Origin: Cyanosarcina radialis HA8281-LM2
Lineage (GTDB): Bacteria; Cyanobacteriota; Cyanobacteriia; Cyanobacteriales; CCAP-1448
NCBI GenBank assembly: GCA_019359615.1
Contig: JAHHHA010000008.1
Location: 1 to 64,000 of the forward strand
DNA length: 64,000 bases
Direction: 5' to 3'
A program made the position numbers and the translations under genes. Under the pieces are notes generated by a model that saw only the letters and a list, made by a program, of their open reading frames with translations, did no database searches and was not told the origin of the DNA. This document shows positions 1-8,072 of the stretch, piece by piece; the first letter of the stretch is position 1; each line of letters opens with the position of its first letter.

Positions 1-111
1 TCGATAGAAGATTTAGAATATTTGTTGCACCAGCTTTTAAATGAAGGAGGATTGATTATTAAGTGGGGACGAAAACTCAAAAACAAGGGCAATGCTATTA
101 TCACAGTTTAA
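1..111 (+). CDS. C-terminal end of an unknown protein (partial)
   Basis: The reading frame is open from the first base and ends at a TAA at 109-111, giving 36 residues that end in a short basic stretch (WGRKLKNKGN) and a hydrophobic tail. The start lies outside the window. The fragment is too short for family assignment, and it is supported only by uninterrupted coding-like composition. It could be a chance open frame. Confidence 0.4.
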   Translation, partial: SIEDLEYLLHQLLNEGGLIIKWGRKLKNKGNAIITV

Positions 112-129
112 ATGTACAACAGCTTAAAA

Positions 130-290
130 GCGATACGTGCTACGGACAAGCTACGCCAACGGCACTTTTCTTGGCGCTGGCAATCGATCGAATGAAACCC
201 ACACCACAAAATGTTGGTTTATGCCTGACGGCAGGCTAACGCCAACGCAAGCTCAACCCAACCTACACCCAACCTACACTTGACCATTCT
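130..290. repeat. Dispersed repeat debris upstream of the J-like gene
   Basis: Two degenerate repeat types can be read here. At about 137-169 GCGATACGTGCTACGGACAA followed by GCTACGCCAACG resembles the block at 59752-59813, which begins AGCGATACGTGCTAG and contains GCGCCAACG. At about 250-285 AACCCAACCTACACCC is a short tandem of the CCCAACCTAC type also seen near 38880. No gene is evident between 112 and 386. Confidence 0.5.
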
Positions 291-386
291 CTGAGAGGAA
301 CGGGTTTAACTCTCACGCTGCGTCTGGGTAATCTTAACTCAGAGGCGATCGCTCTCTATTTACCCCGACCTCTTGACCCTAATGGC

Positions 387-1682
387 ATGACAACTGAGAA
401 CCCGAATCTGGAACAATGCTATCAGCTTCTTAACCTGAATGTGGGAGCTAGTATCGAAGAAGTCGATGCGGCCTATCTCAAACTGTCTTACCAAAAACTC
501 GCTGAGGGCAATAGAAACGAAGCTGCTGCCATTAAAGCTGCATATAGAACGCTCAAAGCACACCTCGAAGTCCAAACAATTGCTGAAGCAGAAGTTCGAG
601 AGCAATTGCAAGCAGTCGCAGCCGATCCATCAACGCTTTTGCGTCAAAAACTGCAACAACAGGGATGGCAAGCCCAAGTCAGCATTCGAGGCCAGCAACT
701 ACACATCGGTTTAAAAGGATGTCCGAGTGCTAGATCTAGAACTGCTGTCGCCCAAATTTATACTCTGCTAGAACGAGCGGACTTGTCGGAATTAGGACTA
801 ACAGCGATCGCTACAGTATGGATCTACGGTTTAAATTCTGCCTCCAAGCCCGTCTGGAAAAAAACTTTCCCCATACGGCAATCGGGATTAACGGCTGACG
901 ACACCGATCTGTTCTCGTTCGACAATCGCTTTAGTAATGCCTTAATATTTCCAGCACTTCTGTTATTGGGTATGATGCTTGATGCCATGCCCATGACTAA
1001 GTTTCTGCTCAGAGGAATATCGATTTGGATTCATGAATTCGGCCATGCCACCATCGCTTGGCTTTCAGGAAGGCGGGCAATTCCTTTACCTTTCGGCTGG
1101 ACTAACTACAGCTTAGAGCGATCGTTCTTCGTCTATCTGGGCGTTCTGACGCTATTGGGATTGCTGTTTTGGGCGGGTTGGCGGCAGCAGAAACTCTGGC
1201 CGATGGTATTAGCGGGTGTTTTAGCGAGCGTTCAGTTCTACATGACCTGGATGATGTCAGCAAATACTTTTGGGATGTTAGAAGCTTTTGGCGGTATCGG
1301 TGGCGAGTTTTACTTGAGTACGCTGCTGGTAGTAAGTTTCTACTTTCCCATGCCGGAGTATTGGCGGTGGGATTTCTGGCGCTATCCAGCAATTTTGGCA
1401 GCATCTTTTACCTTTTCGGGGATTTACTCCCTGTGGCGCGACATTAAGCGGGGCGTACAGGATATCCCGTGGGGTTCGCTTTGGGGCGGCCAAGGCGATG
1501 CCGGGGGTGATATGAACCAACTAAAAGAGCAATTCGGTTGGAGCGACGGCCAAATCGTCAATACGTACAATTTCTTGGGCGGATTGTGTCTCACGATTAT
1601 TCTGGCAGTTTACTTCTACTTTTTGATGAAGCAAAATCGCTTTTTCTTTTTCGCTCTTTGGCAGCGATGGCTGGCTCGATAG
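387..1682 (+). CDS. J-like domain fused to a polytopic membrane protein with an HExxH motif
   Basis: The 431-residue protein begins with a helical segment (about residues 9-60: CYQLLNLNVGASIEEVDAAY then YRTLKAHL) that resembles a DnaJ J-domain but lacks the HPD tripeptide, so it probably cannot stimulate Hsp70 in the normal way. After a soluble stretch to about residue 180 come five or six hydrophobic segments. In the middle is IHEFGHA (H216, E217, H220), a zincin HExxH motif like that of membrane-embedded M50 proteases; the second M50 motif (NxxPxxxLDG) was not found. Such proteins are usually labelled J-domain protein by their N-terminus. A membrane metalloprotease-like role is inference. 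The ATG at 387 is the first start after several stops. The gene stands alone. Confidence 0.75.
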   Translation: MTTENPNLEQCYQLLNLNVGASIEEVDAAYLKLSYQKLAEGNRNEAAAIKAAYRTLKAHLEVQTIAEAEVREQLQAVAADPSTLLRQKLQQQGWQAQVSIRGQQLHIGLKGCPSARSRTAVAQIYTLLERADLSELGLTAIATVWIYGLNSASKPVWKKTFPIRQSGLTADDTDLFSFDNRFSNALIFPALLLLGMMLDAMPMTKFLLRGISIWIHEFGHATIAWLSGRRAIPLPFGWTNYSLERSFFVYLGVLTLLGLLFWAGWRQQKLWPMVLAGVLASVQFYMTWMMSANTFGMLEAFGGIGGEFYLSTLLVVSFYFPMPEYWRWDFWRYPAILAASFTFSGIYSLWRDIKRGVQDIPWGSLWGGQGDAGGDMNQLKEQFGWSDGQIVNTYNFLGGLCLTIILAVYFYFLMKQNRFFFFALWQRWLAR

Positions 1683-1767
1683 TCATCAAAGTTGAGCCAG
1701 CTTCGATCGTCATATGTAGAGTTCGGATGCGCCATAATATTCGACCGAAAACTTGGGTTTCAAGCCT

Positions 1768-1781
1768 CGCCCTTGAGGGCG
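1768..1781 (+). terminator. Possible terminator hairpin after the J-like gene
   Basis: CGCCCT-TG-AGGGCG forms a perfect 6-bp stem and is followed by ATTTT on the + strand, 85 bases after the stop of the gene at 387-1682. The T tract is short. The same hairpin read on the other strand resembles the end hairpins of IS200/IS605-type elements, so it may be an IS scar instead. Confidence 0.35.
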
Positions 1782-1806
1782 ATTTTCATCCGCTCGTCCA
1801 GAGCGG

Positions 1807-2092
1807 TCAGACCTTGATATAGCAATACGAAGACCTGTTAGGACAATAGCTGAAAGCAGCATCTACACAATCTCGAAAGTGGTCAAACTCATCCTACCTT
1901 GGCCTCATCCAATGCTTCAGCACAAACCACCAACGTTCAATCAGATTGAAGTCAGGAGAGTAAGGTGGAAGATACCAAAGTTCGCAACCAGCTTCTGCTA
2001 CAAGTTGTTCAATACTCTGACCGTGATGAAAACTGGCATTATCAATGACGATGACATCTCCAGGTCGTAGCTGTGGCAGTAAAGAGGGCTAT
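1807..2092 (-). pseudogene. IS630-family transposase remnant (C-terminal part)
   Basis: Read on the minus strand from about 2092, the frame gives a typical IS630/Tc1 DDE segment: VIVIDNASFHHG (second catalytic Asp), then LPPYSPDFNLIERWW (third acidic residue) and LKHWM. It reaches an in-frame TAG just after RPR. The same frame continues past the stop with DEFDHFRDCVDAAF, the usual end of these transposases, and terminates at 1807. The N-terminal half including the first catalytic Asp is missing, so this is a dead remnant. The short + strand open frame over the same bases is only its shadow. Confidence 0.85.
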
Positions 2093-2108
2093 AACCCATA
2101 AAAATGTA

Positions 2109-2130
2109 GGGGCGCAAAGCCTTGCGCCCC
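2109..2130. repeat. REP-like palindrome, possible fba terminator
   Basis: GGGGCGCAA-AGCC-TTGCGCCCC is a 9-bp perfect stem 34 bases beyond the stop of fba. It belongs to a set of similar palindromes flanked by GTAG/CTAC-like ends (16551-16572, 36301-36320, 55519-55540). It could stop transcription from fba but has no strong T run. Confidence 0.6.
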
Positions 2131-2163
2131 TAGTATATAAGATATTTATGCGTCAGCAGGATA

Positions 2164-3243
2164 TTAGACAGCCACAGCCTTCTTAGTAGAAGCCTTCAGT
2201 TCGCCCTTAGCGTACTTAGCCGCAAAATCATCTAAGGAAACTACCTTAATCTTGCTGGCATTGCCAGCAGTGCCGAACTGTTGATAGCGATCGCCACAAA
2301 CCTTTTGCATATACTTAATCGAAGGCTTCAAGAAGTGACGGGGATCGAACTCCTTGGGATTCTTCGCCAAAGCTTCGCGCACCGCCGCCGTAATTGCCAA
2401 ACGGTTATCGGTGTCAATATTGACTTTGCGAACGCCGCACTTAATACCCTTTTGAATTTCTTCCACAGGTACGCCGTAAGTTTCTGGGATTTGACCGCCA
2501 TACTGGTTGATAATCGCCAGCAAATCTTCAGGTACTGAAGAAGAACCGTGCATTACCAGGTGAGTATTGGGCAAGCGGCGATGGATCTCTTCAATCCGGC
2601 CGATCGCTAGGATTTCTCCTGTAGGCTTGCGGGTGAACTTGTAAGCGCCGTGGCTGGTACCGATGGCTACCGCTAAAGCATCGACTTGGGTTTGTTCCAC
2701 AAAATCAACCGCTTGATCGGGATCGGTCAGCAGTTGGTCGTGAGACAGTTTGCCTTCAAAGCCGTGTCCGTCTTCTTTGTCTCCCATCCCTGTTTCCAAG
2801 GAACCCAAGCAGCCGAGTTCGCCTTCAACGCTTACGCCAATAGAGTGAGCAACGTCTACCACTTTGCGGGTGACTTCAACGTTGTATTCATAGCTAGCAG
2901 GAGTTTTGGCATCTGCTTCCAAAGAACCATCCATCATGACGCTGGTGAAGCCGTGGCGCATAGCTGAGTAGCAGGTCGCTGGGCTATTGCCGTGATCTTG
3001 GTGCATGGCGATCGGAATATCGGGATAGGTTTCCACCGCTGCTAAAATCAGATGGCGGAGGAAAGATTCTCCAGCGTAGGAACGAGCGCCACGAGAGGCT
3101 TGCAAGATCACGGGGCTGTCAGTTTCCTTGGCAGCCTGCATGATGGCTTGAATCTGCTCCATGTTGTTGACGTTGTATGCAGGGATACCATAGCCATTTT
3201 CAGCCGCATGATCTAGCATCAGCCGCATAGGTACGAGCGCCAT
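2164..3243 (-). CDS. fba: Class II fructose-1,6-bisphosphate aldolase (Calvin cycle subtype)
   Basis: The enzyme condenses glyceraldehyde-3-phosphate (or erythrose-4-phosphate) with dihydroxyacetone phosphate in the Calvin cycle, gluconeogenesis and glycolysis, in the cytosol. The 359-residue protein has the zinc-binding AMHQDHGNS motif (H81 and D83 region), the SVMMDGS loop near 101, GELG near 141 and the substrate-binding VNIDTDNRL near 273, all in the order expected of the cbbA-like class II family and at its usual length. The ATG at 3243 is preceded by AGGAGG (3252-3257) at good spacing. It is a single-gene unit with more than 300 bases upstream. A hairpin at 2109-2130 may end the transcript. 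Confidence 0.97.
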   Translation of the reverse strand: MALVPMRLMLDHAAENGYGIPAYNVNNMEQIQAIMQAAKETDSPVILQASRGARSYAGESFLRHLILAAVETYPDIPIAMHQDHGNSPATCYSAMRHGFTSVMMDGSLEADAKTPASYEYNVEVTRKVVDVAHSIGVSVEGELGCLGSLETGMGDKEDGHGFEGKLSHDQLLTDPDQAVDFVEQTQVDALAVAIGTSHGAYKFTRKPTGEILAIGRIEEIHRRLPNTHLVMHGSSSVPEDLLAIINQYGGQIPETYGVPVEEIQKGIKCGVRKVNIDTDNRLAITAAVREALAKNPKEFDPRHFLKPSIKYMQKVCGDRYQQFGTAGNASKIKVVSLDDFAAKYAKGELKASTKKAVAV

Positions 3244-3257
3244 ACGATAATCCTCCT

Positions 3258-3571
3258 AGTTTCGGTATCCAGTAGCTTTTTAAGACCGGGGTTGTTATTA
3301 CGCTAATCTTAAGATATTTTTCAACTTTTGGAAAATTGTATCGAAAGATTATGTCACTTTAAGGAATTCGGCGATCGCCCTCCAATCGAAAATTTAGTGG
3401 CAAAAGGTGGTTTGGGGAAATTTTCAAAGTTCAGCCCTTCTGCTATAGCTTTTAAAGCATATAGGCATACACTAATATGATTAGCCAAAATAAATTATTG
3501 CCAGTCAGGTAACTATTAGACATCTCCAACAATTCTTGTAAGGTAAGCATCCTGATACATTCTTGACATAC
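3258..3571. other. Intergenic region upstream of fba
   Basis: This should hold the fba promoter. No convincing -10/-35 pair could be fixed by eye. One HIP1-type GCGATCGC lies at 3371-3378. At 3519-3556 is AGACATCTCC-AACAATTCTTG, a half copy of the dispersed repeat also seen at 27264-27320 and 28111-28150. No gene is supported here. Confidence 0.6.
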
Positions 3572-4289
3572 TCACCGTGCTGAAGCAGCGGTGATTCTTG
3601 ACGCTTCAACGAAACTTGCAGGCGAACCTGTCTTACTGTCTCTCAGCGTCCGTTTAGAGTCGTGGCAATGCCCTATCCCGACTTTTTCTATATTCTTGGC
3701 TGCATTCTCGTCTCTGTCGTGGGTTGAACCACAACTTAAACAAGCGACCGCTCTGACCTTTAATTCGAGCTTGCCCCACTTGAACCCACAATCAGAGCAG
3801 ACTTGGCTAGTTGGTTCCCATCGGCTGATGACAACAAATTTGCGCCCAAACTTTTCTGACTTGGCTTCAACCAATACCCTAAATTCTCGCCACCCCTGCA
3901 AGCTGATTGCTAAGCGAGAGTTTGCGATTTTTGACCATGCCCGACACCTTGAGATCTTCCAAAACGATGGCTTGGTTCTCGCTCACCACTTTGCTTGAAA
4001 GCTTGTGCAGGAAATCCTTTCGGGTATCAGAGATACGGTTGTGCAGTTTAGCAATCTGCAAGCGTGTTTTCTCTCTGCGCTTAGACCCTTTGACTTGACG
4101 AGCAAGTTGCTTTTGCTTGCGTCTCAAGCGCTTGTCCAATCTGGAGTAGTTTGGACTTTTAGCCGTCTCTCCATTGCTCATGAATGCAAAAGTTTTGATG
4201 CCTAAATCAATGCCGATACTTTGGTTTTTAGCCTCAACTTGAACAGGCTCAACCTCTACAACAAAGCTAAGGAAATAGCGGTTTGAAGT
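3572..4289 (-). pseudogene. tnpB: Truncated and frameshifted TnpB (IS605 OrfB)
   Basis: TnpB is an RNA-guided RuvC-type nuclease encoded by IS200/IS605 elements. The frame opens right after a TAG at 4290-4292 and reads through SIGIDLGIK (first RuvC Asp), then IVLEDLKVSGM (RuvC Glu), then breaks near 3880-3905. There NRKLSLSNQLAG must shift frame to continue as LQGWREFRVLVEAK. The second part holds the zinc ribbon CSDCG...CLSCG and HDRDENAAKN (last RuvC Asp). The N-terminal REC/WED half (roughly 150-200 residues) is absent. All three catalytic acids survive, but truncation and frameshift make it non-functional as written. Confidence 0.88.
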
Positions 4290-4322
4290 CTAAGAAAAAG
4301 CCGTGCTAGAAGCACGGGGCTT
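3572..4322 (-). mobile_element. Degenerate IS200/IS605-type element with both end hairpins
   Basis: The segment runs between two imperfect hairpins of the kind recognised at IS200/IS605 ends. One is at 3572-3594 (TCACCG-TGCT-GA-AGCA-G-CGGTGA) and overlaps the 3' end of the tnpB-like frame. The other is at 4298-4322 (AAGCC-GTGCT-AGA-AGCAC-GGGGCTT) and lies upstream of the frame. Between them is a tnpB remnant on the minus strand. No tnpA (HUH transposase) is present, so the element could move only in trans, if at all. Confidence 0.7.
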
Positions 4323-4663
4323 GTATCCCATTCTTTTGGTCAATTTTTGAGAGCCAGATAAAAAAGTCCTCAAATATAAGTCGCAAGATAGAGGTCAAAC
4401 AGTAGAAGTTAAAAGACGATTGCCAAAGAAGCTAAGCCAGTTAGCGCCAGCTTTGCGTGCTTTGATTTCCAACAGGCAACTATGGCAGTCCTAGATTGTT
4501 GATTAAAGTTCTTGTGGGGCAGGCATTTTGCCTGCCGTGTGACAGCCGCCGAGACGGCTATCCTACAATTCCTGAATGGATTGCTATAATCATCTAACCG
4601 ATTACAGCGCAGAAGCCAGCTTTAAAGATAGAAAAAGTTCATTTTCGCTATCCATTTTGAGAT
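4323..4663. other. Intergenic region with dispersed repeat
   Basis: No gene is supported. From about 4513 to 4574 lies a copy of a dispersed repeat made of two short inverted repeats: GGCAGGC-ATTTT-GCCTGCC, and ACAGCCG-CCGA-GACGGCT followed by ATCCTACAATTC. Related copies are at 6465-6525, 25571-25655, 28255-28310 and 57369-57405. The rest is unremarkable. Confidence 0.6.
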
Positions 4664-5374
4664 ATGAAAATCTTAGATTTTTTCGATCGTGCTTACGCGA
4701 TTAATCTGCCTCACAGAAAAGATCGATACCAAATGATAGTTCGAGAATTAGAAAAAGCAGGGATGTCTCTGGAGCCAAATAAAGTTGAGGTTTTTCCTGC
4801 AATTCAACCCAGCGAGGCGGAAAGATTTTCTAGTACGGCAGTGCGAGGATGTTTTTTAAGTCATTTGGGAATCCTCAAACTCGCCAAACAAGAAGGATTG
4901 AGAAATGTCTTGATTATGGAAGACGATGTAGCGATCGCCCCAGAATTTAGAACTAACCAGAATCTCTTGGTCGAGCAACTACAGCAAAGGGATTGGGGGT
5001 TTGTCTACTTCGGACACGGACACCAACAGCAGCTAGAATCAACATCTGCCGTCGCGCTTCAGTCGTTTTCCGAGCCAATAATAACCGCTCACTTTTATGG
5101 CGTAAACGGTGCGATTTTCGATCGCTTGATTTTATTTCTTGAAGAAATGCAACAGCGCCCTTGGGATCATCCCGATGGCGGTCCTATGCCCATTGATGGG
5201 GCTTATTCAACTTTCCGCACCCACTATTCGATCCCTACGCAGATCGCTTCCCCAAGTCTAGGATGGCAGCAGAGTTCGCGCAGCGACCTCAGCCCTAGCT
5301 GGTTCGACGACCTGCCTGTAATCAGACAACTGGCTAATACTGCTAGAGCAGTTAAAAGAGCTTTAGCTGCTTAG
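4664..5374 (+). CDS. Family 25 glycosyltransferase (LPS-type)
   Basis: This is predicted to transfer a sugar (often galactose or glucose) from a nucleotide sugar during lipopolysaccharide or glycan assembly at the cytoplasmic membrane. The 236-residue protein starts with YAINLPHRKDRY (residues 11-22), has RGCFLSHLGI (61-70) and the acidic metal/donor motif LIMEDDVAIAP (83-93), the signature order of the GT25 family. NGAIFDRL and DHPDGGPMPIDG follow near 144 and 166. There is no signal peptide. It is flanked by repeats and by a convergent epimerase gene, so context does not name its substrate. Confidence 0.85.
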   Translation: MKILDFFDRAYAINLPHRKDRYQMIVRELEKAGMSLEPNKVEVFPAIQPSEAERFSSTAVRGCFLSHLGILKLAKQEGLRNVLIMEDDVAIAPEFRTNQNLLVEQLQQRDWGFVYFGHGHQQQLESTSAVALQSFSEPIITAHFYGVNGAIFDRLILFLEEMQQRPWDHPDGGPMPIDGAYSTFRTHYSIPTQIASPSLGWQQSSRSDLSPSWFDDLPVIRQLANTARAVKRALAA

Positions 5375-5450
5375 CAAATAGTCAGTTCGATCTTTTCTAG
5401 GAACAATCTCGTTCGATGGCTACATCGATCGCTTTCAGCTACTACCTCAA

Positions 5451-6362
5451 TTAGCGATCGCTCAAAATTTGCTCTAATGCAGCTTTCAGGGTCGGATATT
5501 GATATTGAAAACCCGTAGATAGAGTGGTTTGGGGTAAAACTTGCTGTCCTTCTAAAACTGCCTTAGCTGCATCTCCTAGCAACAGTTGCAGGGCAAACTC
5601 TGGGACTGGCAACCAAGAGGGACGATGAAGAACTTCTCCTAAAGTGTGACAAAATTCTGCCATGCGCACTGGGTTGGGGGCAGTAGCGTTGAATACGCCC
5701 GCAATTTGGGGGCGATCGAGTAAGAAGAGAATAAAATTAACCAGATCCTCCTGGTGAATCCAAGAAAACCACTGCTGGCCAGTACCTAAAGGGCCGCCAG
5801 CAAACATTTGGAACGGGGGAATAATTTTAGCTAAGGCTCCGCCGTTACCTAACACGATGCCAAAACGAACGATCGCCAACCGCACGCCCAGATCTTTGAC
5901 TTTCTGAGCCTCTGCTTCCCAAACTTGGCAAACTTGGGCTAAAAAATCATTTCCAGGAGGGCTAGTTTCATCGAAGGTAGCCGTTTCGCTAGTACCGTAG
6001 TAACCGATCGCCGAAGGATTGATTAAAACTGCGGGCTTGGAATTAGCTTGGGCAATCGCTTCGACGATTTTTTGGGTTCCTAGCTGGCGGCTGGTGAGGA
6101 TTTCTTGTTTGATTTTGGGTGTCCAACGTCCGCCAGCAATTGGTTCTCCAGCCAAATTTATTACGGCATCGCAGCCAGAAATTGCCTGTTGCCAAGAGCC
6201 AGATGCCGTGGGAGTATAAGCGATCGCTTCTAGATTGGGAAAAGTCCGTTTAGCTGTCTCTGGATGGCGAGTAAAGATTAATACTTGATGTCCGCGCTCT
6301 AGCAAACGCTTCGTTAGGCAAGAGCCAACAAATCCGGTGGCTCCAGTAACAGCTACTTTCAT
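5451..6362 (-). CDS. TIGR01777-family NAD(P)-dependent epimerase (SDR39U1-like)
   Basis: The 303-residue protein has an N-terminal Rossmann glycine motif GATGFVG (residues 7-13), [15 protein letters not shown] near 65-80, NPSAIGYYG near 115 and the extended SDR active-site region. The C-terminal DUF1731-type tail contains [13 protein letters not shown]. This matches the YfcH/SDR39U1 family of epimerase-like oxidoreductases, whose substrate is unknown. In plants and cyanobacteria the family is linked to chloroplast function and division. It is a single gene, with its ATG at 6362 followed by a clean [10 protein letters not shown] start. Confidence 0.9.
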   Translation of the reverse strand: MKVAVTGATGFVGSCLTKRLLERGHQVLIFTRHPETAKRTFPNLEAIAYTPTASGSWQQAISGCDAVINLAGEPIAGGRWTPKIKQEILTSRQLGTQKIVEAIAQANSKPAVLINPSAIGYYGTSETATFDETSPPGNDFLAQVCQVWEAEAQKVKDLGVRLAIVRFGIVLGNGGALAKIIPPFQMFAGGPLGTGQQWFSWIHQEDLVNFILFLLDRPQIAGVFNATAPNPVRMAEFCHTLGEVLHRPSWLPVPEFALQLLLGDAAKAVLEGQQVLPQTTLSTGFQYQYPTLKAALEQILSDR

Positions 6363-6464
6363 TTTTGGTTGCTTAGTGGTGAGTAGTTCTTCTAGTTTAT
6401 CTTCTGGGGCGATCGGCGATCGCAGGTGGGAAAATTCAGAGTAGTTTCGCTTCGCGTAGAATGC

Positions 6465-6640
6465 TCTTGTAGGATACCCTCTGGGCTGTCTCCACGGGCA
6501 GGCAAGATGCCTACCCTACAAGAATTGGCTTCACTCACTTGATAACTGAGATTGCCCCTCGCGGCTCCAATTACTTAATCGATGAGATTTCTGGTATTTT
6601 AATGGTGAATTGCGAACTGCGAACTACGAATTGACAATTG
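6465..6640. repeat. Dispersed repeat and octamer tract before the CCA-type gene
   Basis: CTTGTAGGATACCCTCTGGG-CTGTC and GGGCAGGCAAGATGCCTACC (about 6467-6520) form another copy of the two-part inverted repeat seen at 4513-4574. A short tandem of GAACTGC/GAACTAC units follows at 6606-6630, ending in TTGACAATTG. Confidence 0.55.
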
Positions 6641-7852
6641 TTTTTATCGTCCGAAAATTGGCCTTTTAGCCTAGATTTGCTACCTCAACCTGCTTATTTA
6701 GTCGGTGGAGCAGTGCGCGATGCTTTGTTAGGCAGGCGCAGAGAGAATTTAGATTTAGATTTTGTTTTACCCCTTGAAGCCGTTAAAACTGCAAGGCGAA
6801 TTGCCGATCGCTACCAGGCTGGGTTTGTCTTGTTAGATGCCGATCGTCAGATTGCCAGAGTCGTCTTCAAAAATGCTACGGCCGATTTTGCCCAACAAGA
6901 AGGCAAAGATTTAGAAACCGATCTCCAGCGGCGAGATTTTACAGTAAATGCGATCGCCTACAATCCTCGCACTGAAGAATGGATCGATCCGCTTCAAGGC
7001 CGCGCCGATTTGCAAGCCAGGGTGTTGCGGATGGTCAAAGTGTCGAATCTCCAAGACGATCCTTTGCGATTGTTGCGGGGTTATCGTCAAGCGGCACAGT
7101 TGGGTTTTGCGATCGAACCTCAAACTCAAGCGGCAATCCGTCAGTTATCTGCTCTCCTGAGTTCTGTTGCCGCCGAAAGAGTGCAAGTAGAAATTAATTA
7201 TCTGCTCGATCGTCCTCAAGGTAGTCTTTGGTTGAAAGCGGCAATTGCCGATGGTTTATTGTCGTCTTGGTTCGATCGAGGCGAGGAATTAGAAGCGATC
7301 GATCGGGCAGCTATTCTTTTAGAAGAAAATTGGCAGCAATTAGCAACTGAACTGGCGAGTAACTGGGGTGGGAATTTAAAAATCTCGTTGTTGGGAGTTG
7401 CTAAATTAGCATCTTTGTTGCCATCCCCTATAGAAAAAGCTGAAGAACAATTGTGGGAACTAAAGTACAGTCGAGCGGAAATTAAAGCTGTTACTGCTGC
7501 TCTTAAAAGTCTCCGTTCGCTCTCTTCCCCATCGCTGACGGTGCGGGAACAATTTTTTCTTTTTCGTGAAGCTGGAAAAGTTTTTCCAGCGGTTGCTGTT
7601 TTGGCGGTAGCAAATCGTATGGAAGTTGAGGCGATCGCACCTTTAATCGATCGCTATCTCGATTCGAGCGATCGCGTTGCCCATCCAGTTCCCTTGCTGA
7701 CTGGCAAAGACTTGATGAAAGCATTTAGCTTACCACCCGGACCTCAAGTAGGAGAACTGCTGCTGGATCTGCAACTAGCGCAAGCTGAAGGTCAGATTTC
7801 TACCTCTACAGAAGCTTTAGAATTTGTCGATCGAATCCTCAATGCTAAGTGA
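6638..7852 (+). CDS. CCA-adding / poly(A) polymerase family tRNA nucleotidyltransferase
   Basis: Class II nucleotidyltransferases of this family build or repair the 3' CCA of tRNAs, and some cyanobacterial members are split into CC- and A-adding types. The 404-residue protein shows YLVGGAVRDALLG (residues 20-32), the metal-binding DLDF (39-42) and RRDFTVNAIAYNP near 97-109. The flexible head and RNA-binding motifs LQDDPLRLLRGYRQ (about 138-151) follow. The C-terminal half is helical. The frame has no ATG near its start; TTG at 6638 is the only start that keeps the full N-terminal motif, so the exact start is uncertain. Substrate step (C, A or both) cannot be told from sequence alone. Confidence 0.9.
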   Translation: MFLSSENWPFSLDLLPQPAYLVGGAVRDALLGRRRENLDLDFVLPLEAVKTARRIADRYQAGFVLLDADRQIARVVFKNATADFAQQEGKDLETDLQRRDFTVNAIAYNPRTEEWIDPLQGRADLQARVLRMVKVSNLQDDPLRLLRGYRQAAQLGFAIEPQTQAAIRQLSALLSSVAAERVQVEINYLLDRPQGSLWLKAAIADGLLSSWFDRGEELEAIDRAAILLEENWQQLATELASNWGGNLKISLLGVAKLASLLPSPIEKAEEQLWELKYSRAEIKAVTAALKSLRSLSSPSLTVREQFFLFREAGKVFPAVAVLAVANRMEVEAIAPLIDRYLDSSDRVAHPVPLLTGKDLMKAFSLPPGPQVGELLLDLQLAQAEGQISTSTEALEFVDRILNAK

Positions 7853-8072
7853 TTGAAGAGGACTCGGCGCAAGCTTGGCAGTCGTACTGATAAAAATACT
7901 GAGATTTTAACTACCGCACTTAGAAAAATTCCAAGTTATTACTGAAGAGTTTTGCTCGGCGATCGGGAATTATATAGAAATTGCAATTAATTAGTTAGAT
8001 AAACCCATATATCTAACTGATTAGCTGACTTTGCTATTAGTCCCAATCTAGCTGGTAAGAAATCTTATAAAC

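Noticed and set aside
1879-2070. 63-residue + strand frame
   Set aside because: Shadow of the IS630 transposase remnant read on the minus strand.
3371-3378. GCGATCGC as an operator for fba
   Set aside because: This HIP1 octamer occurs very often throughout the window, inside genes and between them.
3880-3905. Programmed frameshift in TnpB
   Set aside because: No slippery heptamer seen, and the N-terminal half is missing too, so simple decay is the better reading.
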